Origin: Conoideocrella luteorostrata
Taxonomy: Eukaryota; Ascomycota; Sordariomycetes; Hypocreales; Clavicipitaceae
Reading direction: 5' to 3'
DNA: 63,570 nucleotides
NCBI GenBank assembly: GCA_032433595.1
Contig: JASWJB010000260.1
Coordinates: forward strand, 1-63,570
Positions 56,383-63,570 of this stretch are shown here, one piece after another (positions within the stretch are counted from its first letter, which is position 1; each line of letters starts with the position of its first letter). Both the position numbers and the translations under genes were made by a program. The notes beneath the pieces are model-generated. The model made no database searches. It was not told where the DNA came from and worked only from the letters and a program-made list of their open reading frames with translations.

Positions 56383-59300
56383 ATGGGACCGGTTTTAGTC
56401 GCCAACATGAGCCAGAGTGGCTTTGGCGAGCCATCATCACAAAAACTACACCCGTTCTTCACCAAAGACTCCTCCTCAGGCCAAGTCTCCAGCCAGCCAT
56501 TCCCAGTCGAAGCTCGAGAATCCGCGACTGAAACTCGAGACGGCAGCCTTCCGACCAATAAACAGAAATCTGACTATGCGCAATGTGAGCATGTTGGAAA
56601 TACAGAGTCACTGCAACCACGCCATGCTGATGATGTATCAATCATGGCCGGCTTGGTCCAGCCACTGCACAATCCTGAGACGGGACCGATGGAGCTCTTT
56701 CAAAATCCAAACTCAACTAAGCGCCATGCAATTCCTACTGCAACTGGCTTTTCAAATCATGCACCTGTTGCTGCCGTCACTACAAGCAAACTTGTTTCTC
56801 GCCCATCATCCGAAAGAAGGTATCCAGAGTCGAATGGCTCGTCAGGGCAGAAGGTGTTGAAATTTAATGCCAAAACCGGCACTCTTGGCTCGCCTCCAAA
56901 GACGAAACAAAAATCGAAGCCATCCCTTTTAGTCTGCATTAGATATGGCAGGGACGAGGCAAGTCGGACTGATGTTGGCGAAAAGATCACGCAGATCCTG
57001 AACGGCACGTTACAACTTCCCAAAACCCCGAGAAAATCACGATCAACTAGGAAGCAAATCAAGTCCACTGGCAATTCTAGCAACCAGTCATCATCAACCT
57101 CAAAATCAACGCATCCGTTTTTCACTGGCAAATCAAAACCCCGATCGTCAACGCCAAGCCATGCAGACCCCGTGACAAAATCACCACCACGAAAGAATTC
57201 CGTCTTCATGTCCACTCCAGTATCTCCCCGGAGACAGAGGAATCCATTCTTGTCGGCGAGTTCGAGTAAAATGCCGCAGTTCGGTATCAAATCTGGAGGA
57301 ACCAAAGTACCGGGCTCAAAATACCCGATGTGGCCTCCCAAGAGCATGTCGCACGTTCAGCCAGAAGACTATTTGCCGCTAGCAGTCAAAAGCCAAGGAC
57401 AGGAAGCACTAGACGGCTACAGGAAATCCAAAGGGCAAGTTACGACGGTCGGGGCAAGTGAGTCCGTATTAAGGGTTGTCATGGAGCACTTGGACATTGG
57501 AGCCCTGCGTAGAAGCCTACCGCAAGACGATGACTCCTTTGTTCCTGCACCACCTGAGTTGCGTATCCCGCAAAGGCATTTCGAAAGCGGTCGCAAGTTA
57601 CAACAACGTCTTCGGCCACAACTTTCCATCACGTCGCCTTGGGCGTTATCTGGGAAGGAAGATATTAGCCAGGATGAACTTGCTGGCCCCGCGCCGCCCG
57701 TGGCCCATTCAGCAATCAGTCGTCATTATTTGTCCTTGTCAACACACCTTTCCGCATATGATAGGTCAACGTGTGAAAGTATCGCTTGGAGTCAAAAGTA
57801 CGCCCCCGTGTCAGCAGTGCAAGTGCTACAGAATGGCAAAGATGCGCTTCATATCAAACAATGGTTGGAAGCCATGAAAGTCCAGTCCGTCGAAACTAGC
57901 AATGGCGACAGCACAGGTAAATCAAAGACAGAAGCGGCGCCAAAGAAAAAGCGAAAGAAGAACAAGGAAGATGATTTTATAGTCGACACCGACAATGAAG
58001 AAAGCGAGTTGGAAGAAATTTCTGAAAATGATGAAAAGGAGGCTGGTTCTGTCCCCATCTTTGGAAAATCTAAGAAATCAGTCGTGAGATCTGGAAATGT
58101 AAGGTCAAAAGAACTCGGGCGGCTGAAAAATACCATTATCATCAGTGGTCCACACGGCTGCGGCAAAACGGCTGCCGTGTACGCGATCGCTAAAGAACTC
58201 GATTTTGAAATATTCGAGATCAACTCAAGCAGCAGGCGATGCGGCAAGGACATTCTAGAAAAGGTTGGCGATATGACGAGAAACCATCTAGTCCAGCAGC
58301 ACCGAGCCCAACCACACTCATTGCCATCACCTGCGGGCAATCAACTATCAAACGAGACACCAGGCAAAGAGCCGTCCAAGTCTGGCACGCAAGGCACCAT
58401 GACAGCATTTTTTAAAACCAAACCAGAACAAAAGCAGCCCAAGATCTCCAGCACCAACACCAGCACCAGTCAGACCAGGAAAGGAACATCATTAACAAAG
58501 GCACAGAAGCAGTCTCTAATTCTCATTGAAGAGGCAGATATTCTATATGATGAGGATAAGCAATTCTGGGCTACCCTCATTGGCATGATGAGCCAGTCCA
58601 GACGGCCTTTTGTAGTCACATGCAACGACGAAAGCCTAGTACCTCTTCAAAGTCTCAACCTTCACGGCATCTTTCGCTTTGCACCGGTGCCATCTCCGTT
58701 GGCTGTGGATCTTTGCCTCCTCATTGCCGGAAATGAAGGACACGCCTTGGGCAGAAGTGCTGTTGAAGGCCTTTACCGGTCAAGAAATCACGATTTAAGA
58801 GCCACAATTACCGATCTCAATTTCTGGTGTCAGATTGGTGTCGGCGACCGCAGAGGAGGCTTCGATTGGTTTTATTCTCGTTGGCCCAAAGGCTGTGATT
58901 TGGACCAGCGAGGCGATGTCGTGAGGGTCGTCAGCGAGGATACCTATCAGTATGGTATGGGCTGGGTTGGTCGGGACGCCATATCATCCGAGTGTGACGG
59001 ATTGGACAGGGAACTAGAGGCCTTGCAGCAATCGTGGGACTGCTGGCAAGTGGACATGGGCGACTGGTGTCAATCAGCTGAAATGGGGACACTGGCCAAG
59101 GATATGTGGATTGCGGCCGCATCATGTGGGAAGCAGTCCATTGCGCTTGAAGCCTTTGACAATTTCCATCAGACACAAAGCGATGCGGATCTCCTTGCTG
59201 GTGGAATCTTCGCAACAAGCTTACAAGAGCCAGTTGATCCCACTGTACCAGACCTGGCTGTCAGCGCAAGAGATGACTTTATTGTTGGGCGAACTCTGCT

Positions 59301-59925
59301 GGACGCAGAGGCAGTCTCCCACCATACAGCGTACAGCAAGACAATCTCATTAGCATTGAAATCCGAGGCAAGGCGACAATTGGATTCAGATTCACAGAAA
59401 GTACGGCTTTTCCCGGACGGTCCAAGATTGCGCTCGGTCGACGAGTCCAGAGTCCTTACAAAACTCGATGCATTGTTTAGCAGCCACAGCCGAGACATGA
59501 CAAGAATGGACATTGCATACGCATTCGATCCCATTGCTGTAGCGCCAAAGACACAACCGACGTCCTATCTTGATCCGTCCGTATTTGATCGCACGATGCG
59601 CCTTATCGTCACCGATGTGGCTCCTTGGGTTCGTGGTATTGTTGCATTTGAGCACCAGCTCATGCAAGAAAGACTCAAGCTGGGCATTTTTTTGGGCGAG
59701 GGCGGGACACGAAAGCGCATGCGTAACACCAGAAGTGCATACTCGGCATTGGAAGGCGGCGAACGTAAAAGTACTCGGAAAGAACGATATTTCGGCGACG
59801 CCCTTGACACGAGCCTGGTCATGCGAACAGGGGGTCACCTGTGGCAAGATATGGTTGCCGAAAGCATGCAGGGCAGCCAACAATGCGCGGAATCACCCCG
59901 AGAAGAGATGGACATGGGATCATAA
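56383..59925 (+). CDS. ELG1: ATAD5/Elg1-type RFC-like AAA+ ATPase (PCNA unloader)
   Basis: Single exon, 1180 aa; ATG at 56383, with a second in-frame ATG at 56407. The long disordered N-terminus carries HPFF motifs at 'QKLHPFFTKD' and 'STHPFFTGKS', typical of fungal Elg1. Then 'WSQKYAP' (the RFC-box-like entry), an acidic patch after a KKKRKKNK nuclear signal, and the AAA+ core: Walker A GPHGCGKT (about 588-595) and Walker B 'SLILIEEADILYDED' (about 710-724) with EEAD in place of DEAD/DExx. The sensor region reads 'RRPFVVTCND'. Between Walker A and B lies a Ser/Thr-rich insertion containing 'GTMTAFFKTK', which resembles a PCNA-interacting TAFF motif. Elg1/ATAD5 replaces Rfc1 in an alternative clamp loader with Rfc2-5 and unloads (SUMO-)PCNA after replication. 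Nuclear. Confidence 0.92.
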   Translation: MGPVLVANMSQSGFGEPSSQKLHPFFTKDSSSGQVSSQPFPVEARESATETRDGSLPTNKQKSDYAQCEHVGNTESLQPRHADDVSIMAGLVQPLHNPETGPMELFQNPNSTKRHAIPTATGFSNHAPVAAVTTSKLVSRPSSERRYPESNGSSGQKVLKFNAKTGTLGSPPKTKQKSKPSLLVCIRYGRDEASRTDVGEKITQILNGTLQLPKTPRKSRSTRKQIKSTGNSSNQSSSTSKSTHPFFTGKSKPRSSTPSHADPVTKSPPRKNSVFMSTPVSPRRQRNPFLSASSSKMPQFGIKSGGTKVPGSKYPMWPPKSMSHVQPEDYLPLAVKSQGQEALDGYRKSKGQVTTVGASESVLRVVMEHLDIGALRRSLPQDDDSFVPAPPELRIPQRHFESGRKLQQRLRPQLSITSPWALSGKEDISQDELAGPAPPVAHSAISRHYLSLSTHLSAYDRSTCESIAWSQKYAPVSAVQVLQNGKDALHIKQWLEAMKVQSVETSNGDSTGKSKTEAAPKKKRKKNKEDDFIVDTDNEESELEEISENDEKEAGSVPIFGKSKKSVVRSGNVRSKELGRLKNTIIISGPHGCGKTAAVYAIAKELDFEIFEINSSSRRCGKDILEKVGDMTRNHLVQQHRAQPHSLPSPAGNQLSNETPGKEPSKSGTQGTMTAFFKTKPEQKQPKISSTNTSTSQTRKGTSLTKAQKQSLILIEEADILYDEDKQFWATLIGMMSQSRRPFVVTCNDESLVPLQSLNLHGIFRFAPVPSPLAVDLCLLIAGNEGHALGRSAVEGLYRSRNHDLRATITDLNFWCQIGVGDRRGGFDWFYSRWPKGCDLDQRGDVVRVVSEDTYQYGMGWVGRDAISSECDGLDRELEALQQSWDCWQVDMGDWCQSAEMGTLAKDMWIAAASCGKQSIALEAFDNFHQTQSDADLLAGGIFATSLQEPVDPTVPDLAVSARDDFIVGRTLLDAEAVSHHTAYSKTISLALKSEARRQLDSDSQKVRLFPDGPRLRSVDESRVLTKLDALFSSHSRDMTRMDIAYAFDPIAVAPKTQPTSYLDPSVFDRTMRLIVTDVAPWVRGIVAFEHQLMQERLKLGIFLGEGGTRKRMRNTRSAYSALEGGERKSTRKERYFGDALDTSLVMRTGGHLWQDMVAESMQGSQQCAESPREEMDMGS

Positions 59926-60170
59926 GACGGGGGAATTGATAAATAAATACATACATACACAAACTCACACACACATATATACATATATATGCCTGAAAAG
60001 CTTCCAAACAAGATATGTAACAAAACCATGAATAGAATACGATTCAATGCTTCAGTGCTTCATTTGCTTTCTAAAAAGAAATTAGGGATACAATGGTCGC
60101 CTGCAGCTTAAACAATGTACAGAACCAAGACGTATCATCATCATCATCATCATCATCATTATCATCATCA
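59926..60170. other. Convergent 3' region with microsatellites
   Basis: Between the 3' ends of the ELG1-like gene and the Arg/Ser-rich gene. Contains CA/TA repeats (59950-59988) and a (TCA)n array (60133-60173) that reaches the stop codon of the minus-strand gene. Confidence 0.6.
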
Positions 60171-60173
60171 TCA
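60133..60173. repeat. (TCA)n microsatellite touching a stop codon
   Basis: About 13 TCA units with one TTA interruption. On the minus strand the last TCA supplies the TGA stop of the Arg/Ser-rich gene (60171-60173), so the array reads as TGATGATGA in its 3' UTR. Confidence 0.85.
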
Positions 60174-61118
60174 ATGCCGCCTTCCATGCCGCAAGCCTTC
60201 TTGCTCCACCACGATAATTTGGTCGTCCGTATGCGGCGCAGAACTACCTCTCGGTTGTTGGTGATAATGTCTCTCTGATGGATAATGTGACGGCTCTCTT
60301 CTCTCTCCGATCCATCCCTGCCTGTATGCCATTGGCGGCCTATCCCGTCTCGCAACCTCGACCTGCTCATAGACCTTCTTCCCCGGAGGCGGATCAAAGC
60401 TTTGTGCTCTAAACTCGCGATCACGCTCGTGCTCACGGCGGCTTCGGCTTCTTAGCAAGCGCGGCTCCTCTGGCCCCGGTCTCCGATTATCCAAGAGTCT
60501 GCCCTGAGGGGGATAGTAATATGCGCCGTCATGACTGCGTCCTCTAAGCTCTCGGGGAGGAGCAGGAGCAGGAGCAGGAGGACGAGGATGATACTCCTCC
60601 CGGTACTGATCGTACCGATCGTCATGTCTATCATTCTCATCCTCGCCGAACACCTTCTCCTTCACCTTGTCCTTCACCTTGTCGGCAGCCTTCTCGACTT
60701 TATTCTCCCAGTCCTCCTTGCCGCCATATAGCATGCCCTTGGGCCAGAACTTATGCGCAACAACGGCAGCCACACCAATCCCCAGGAGAAGGCCGGCGGA
60801 GTCCTTGATGAGTTTTCCGCGATTTTGATCCTTTTCCTGCTGCGAAGGACGCCGCCGGCCACGACGAGGAGAGGAGTGCCCGGACGAGGAGGAGTAGCTG
60901 CGCCGCGAAGAACTTCCCCTTGAGAGACTGCGTCTTCGGGAGTCGGGTCTTGATCTCGACGGTGAGCGCGACTGGGACGGCGTCCTGGATCGCGACGGCG
61001 ACTGCGAAGGCGAAGAAGGGAGCCTGTGCGACGCTGCGCGCGGGGCGGACGACTTGGAGCGAGAGGAAGCAGATCGGGGTGCTGAGGGCGAGCGAGTCGG
61101 TGATTTGGATCTTGGCAT
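60171..61118 (-). CDS. Arg/Ser-rich protein with one hydrophobic helix, unknown function
   Basis: Single exon, 315 aa, start at the ATG of 'MPRSKSPTRSPSAPRS'. Residues 1-95 are almost pure RS/SP/SR dipeptides. A hydrophobic segment 'AGLLLGIGVAAVVAHKFWP' follows at about residues 108-126, then a short amphipathic Lys/Glu/Val coil ('VEKAADKVKDKVKEKVFGED') and an Arg/Pro/Tyr-rich C-terminal half. RS repeats are typical of splicing factors but there is no RRM here. The membrane-like helix followed by an amphipathic repeat instead suggests a membrane-associated disordered protein. I do not recognise a named family, although proteins of this composition are common in filamentous fungi. The continuous, uninterrupted frame and consistent codon bias make it a credible gene. 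Confidence 0.75.
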   Translation of the reverse strand: MPRSKSPTRSPSAPRSASSRSKSSAPRAASHRLPSSPSQSPSRSRTPSQSRSPSRSRPDSRRRSLSRGSSSRRSYSSSSGHSSPRRGRRRPSQQEKDQNRGKLIKDSAGLLLGIGVAAVVAHKFWPKGMLYGGKEDWENKVEKAADKVKDKVKEKVFGEDENDRHDDRYDQYREEYHPRPPAPAPAPPRELRGRSHDGAYYYPPQGRLLDNRRPGPEEPRLLRSRSRREHERDREFRAQSFDPPPGKKVYEQVEVARRDRPPMAYRQGWIGERREPSHYPSERHYHQQPRGSSAPHTDDQIIVVEQEGLRHGRRH

Positions 61119-62568
61119 GGCTGGTCCTGTATCCTGCCTGACCTGTGGAGTATGTAGCTTGGCAATGCAGCGGGGTGGGGTGGTGACGGAGGCAGATAAC
61201 GAATGGAAACAAACGATGGGTATAAAAAGGACAGTGATGTGTTTTCCGGTTTTATTTTAAAGAGGGGGGTTGAGCTCTAGATCGTATATCGTGCAGATTG
61301 TGTTTTGAAGGGCGTTCAGCCGCAGAAGCGTAGTGAAGTGAAGTGAAGTGAAGGAAGCGCAAAAGTGAAGCTGACATAGGTGTAAGCAAGCGCGGATGTC
61401 ACACCGTCCAATTGGGGGGAGAAGACACCATCTACTCCGTACGGAGTAGTTAACGAATTGAGTACGAAGCCAGTTCGTGATGAGGGATTGAGAAAGCGCG
61501 TGAGCGGAGTGCTCCCAATCACGAAGCGGCTATTGTTAGTTATACGAAAGCTGGAACGAAAGAAAAATTAGAAGAAGAGGCAAATGCCCTGGATTGGATG
61601 AATGGGACACGCCGCACGTCAGCGCAATATACGGTCAGCCAGGAGAGGCCTGGGGGGCGGGGGGGAAGAGAGGCAAACGGATAAGTCGGGATGCGCAGGA
61701 GGAGTACAGAGTATGGAGCGCAGTGATCTGCCTCGCTTCGCCGTGCCTCGCCTTGCCTTGCCTTGCCTTGCTTGCCCTGCACACTATTACTCCGTATTTT
61801 ATTTTTACGCAATGCTCCCGCCCAACAAAATCAACCAACCTTGGTTGCCTCCTTGCCTCCCCATCCATGGGACTGTAATAAGTTTACGGAGTATCTCGGT
61901 CCCTCTCTGTGTACACACACAGGGTTCTACCCCGTACGGAGAAGTGTCGGGGTAAGATATGAAAGGGGGGATGAGGATGAGGACGAGACTCCATGTCTGT
62001 CAGGTTGGTCTGTCTGACTGAAGACGGCATCTTGTTGGGTTGAGTTTTGTCGTTGCCGTTATCGTTGTTCGGCACGGTAAGAAGGCACGCCGTACTTGAT
62101 CCGAACAGGGACACATGTCATTCTTGCAGTCGCGCTCATGTGAGACTGTCGGTTATTTTGCATTTCGGTTGCAAAGAAGATCGTAGGATATGATAAGAGG
62201 GTGTCTTGCACAGGGATGAAACTCGATGGAGGCATCTTTTAGTTAGTTATTCTTGGTATGTGTCTGGTTGTCTAGTACGGTACGGAGTACGGAGTACAGC
62301 ACAGCACGATTACTACGGGAGTAACTGCCTAACTAGCTACTTATTATTCGGGCACGGAGTAACTAACTAGTTAGTTAAGCTATACTCCGTAGAGTACGCA
62401 GTGACACGTTGTGTTGAGTGCTACTCCGTACTAGTACTCACTCAACTAGCTGGTTACCCAGTACTCCGTAGTTGCTCCGTACCGAGTAGTTATCATGACG
62501 TCGTCAGGACGCATCTTCCTCCCTCATTTACTCCGTACGCCATGTACACCTCGTCTGAGCACAACATT
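61119..62568. repeat. Intergenic region with dense octamer cluster
   Basis: 1.45 kb between the Arg/Ser-rich gene (promoter side) and the 3' end of the O-methyltransferase gene. It carries ten exact octamers: 61434, 61440 (overlapping palindrome CTACTCCGTACGGAGTAG), 61789, 61885, 62281, 62288, 62384, 62423, 62463 and 62530. It also has AACTAACTAGTTAGTTA near 62360, (GTGAA)n at 61332-61353 and (CCTTG)n at 61751-61776. No gene seen. Confidence 0.7.
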
Positions 62569-63460
62569 TCAATCCACCAGCCGAGCCAATCCCACCCCAT
62601 CAAACAGCGGCATCAGGAAGCTCTCGATCCTGCCACTCCCCGCAACCATAGAATTGAACTCCTGCAAACACGCCAAGTCGTCATCTGTCTCGTACTCACT
62701 CTTATGCTTCTGCGTTTGATCCCGGGCAGCGTAGGGGTTCGCATCGGTGCTATCGGCCACGAGCCCCCTACGGAGAACATTATCGGCCACGACAAGCCCT
62801 CCACGTCGGAGCAGACGATTCGAAGCACCCGGCTGGGATCTGTCCAGGATGGTCTGCAGATAGGCCGGGTAGCCTGATTTCTGCGCATCAATGAAGATGA
62901 TATCGTACGGCTCCTCGGCTTCGAGCTCATTGAGACTGGGTAAGTAGCGCAACTGTTAGATTGTAAAACTTTCACCGCATTGAACGAACGCATTGTCATG
63001 TAAGGAAAGGAAAGAAGAAGAAGAGAAAAGGAAAAGCTTTACTCCGTAGAGCCGCTTTAATAGACACTTGCGTTTTCTTAGCATCGCCCCGCACAATCTT
63101 TACATTTTCAACACCTAGCTTTTCAAAGGCGTCATTTGACATCTTGACGTATTCTTCAGACGACTCCAGACCAGTCACTATGCCGTTGTCGCCCACCGCG
63201 TGCGCCCAGACGAGTGCTGAATATCCGGCATAGACGCCAATCTCGAGAATCCTCTTGGCGCCAAGTGAATGGGCGAGAAATACCAGGTACTGCCCTTGAA
63301 AATCGGATATCATGTAGGCGGCCCGTGGGTGGTTCCTTTCCACCCAGGCATGATAATCGGTGATGTGTTGAGGCAGCGATGTGGAGTAGCGCTGCGAGTA
63401 TTCCGTCACTCTTTCGGCGACAATTTTGTTGGGATATAAGTTAGAAACGCCAGTCTTCAT
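62569..63460 (-). CDS. Class I SAM-dependent O-methyltransferase (CCoAOMT/COMT-like)
   Basis: Two exons on the minus strand: 63460-63068 and 62952-62569, 258 aa. The 115-nt intron (62953-63067) has donor GTGTCT and acceptor AACAG, phase 0. It joins 'VRGDAKKTQ' to 'LRYLPSLNELEAEEPYD'. SAM-binding motif I is 'RILEIGVYAGYSALVWA' (70-86), followed by an acidic loop ('TGLESSEEY'). The divalent-metal site of the family 3 O-methyltransferases (PF01596) is supported by 'YDIIFIDAQKSGYPAYL' and 'GGLVVADNVLRRG', whose Asp/Asp-Asn positions match the plant caffeoyl-CoA enzymes. Such enzymes methylate catechol-like hydroxyls; the acceptor here is unknown. An alternative acceptor at TCTCAATG is out of frame, which supports the chosen one. 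The intron itself holds an octamer copy (63041) near its donor. Confidence 0.87.
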
Positions 63461-63570
63461 ATCGCTGTATGTGGACGTTGGTGTTTCTGTAAATTAGATA
63501 AGATTTTATTTTTTGGGTTTTTTGGGCCACCCTAGAGGCAAGTAAAAATACTGAGTGGAAACAACAAAGA
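63461..63570. other. 5' flank of the O-methyltransferase gene
   Basis: A/T-rich 110 bp upstream of the start codon, with a run of T (63507-63520). Probably the leader/promoter; cut by the window edge. Confidence 0.4.

Overview
This window is nuclear DNA of a filamentous ascomycete (Pezizomycotina), probably a sordariomycete and possibly Hypocreales. The signs are short 50-170 nt spliceosomal introns with GTRNGT donors and CTRAY branch points, family content typical of such fungi (Zn2Cys6 and C2H2 regulators with fungal-specific domains, a fungal GT8, a mitochondrial ATPase-expression factor, alpha-arrestin), and monocistronic genes on both strands with long intergenic regions. The genus is an inference only; no marker gene fixes it.

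Layout. Bases 1 to about 10,000 hold no gene I can support. From 10.5 to 24 kb lie a C2H2 transcription factor (+), a Nudix hydrolase (+), a secreted NagZ-like GH3 glycosidase (-), a secreted AmiE-like serine hydrolase (-) and an alpha-arrestin (-). After 4.7 kb without a gene come an MDR oxidoreductase (-) and a Zn2Cys6 regulator (+) in divergent orientation. Next are a GTPBP1-type translational GTPase (-) and LSM3 (-), both rebuilt here exon by exon, then a membrane-anchored aspartic-protease-like protein lacking its first catalytic motif (-) and a GT8 glycosyltransferase (+). After 3.6 kb without a gene come a mitochondrial ATP13/Aep2-like factor (+), a two-exon protein with a DUF8035-like segment (-), then a divergent housekeeping pair: the SSU-processome subunit Utp8 (-) and the PCNA unloader Elg1/ATAD5 (+). 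The window ends with an Arg/Ser-rich single-helix protein (-) and a class I O-methyltransferase (-).

How genes may work together. The clearest functional pairing is the GH3 plus serine hydrolase: same strand, adjacent, both with signal peptides, both intronless, and matching the bacterial NagZ/AmiE pair that dismantles peptidoglycan fragments. This suggests a fungal extracellular muropeptide-processing module, possibly of bacterial origin. The MDR enzyme and its divergent Zn2Cys6 neighbour may be a regulator-target pair. LSM3 next to GTPBP1, and Utp8 next to Elg1, are ordinary housekeeping genes.

The most striking feature of the DNA is the octamer TACGGAGT/ACTCCGTA. I count about 36 exact copies by eye against about 2 expected by chance. 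All are intergenic or intronic, several are stacked as 7-bp tandem repeats or head-to-head palindromes, and many lie beside AACTAACTAGTTA-like sequence. Limits: gene models come from reading frames, splice consensus and remembered family motifs; no alignment, structure prediction or transcript data were used.
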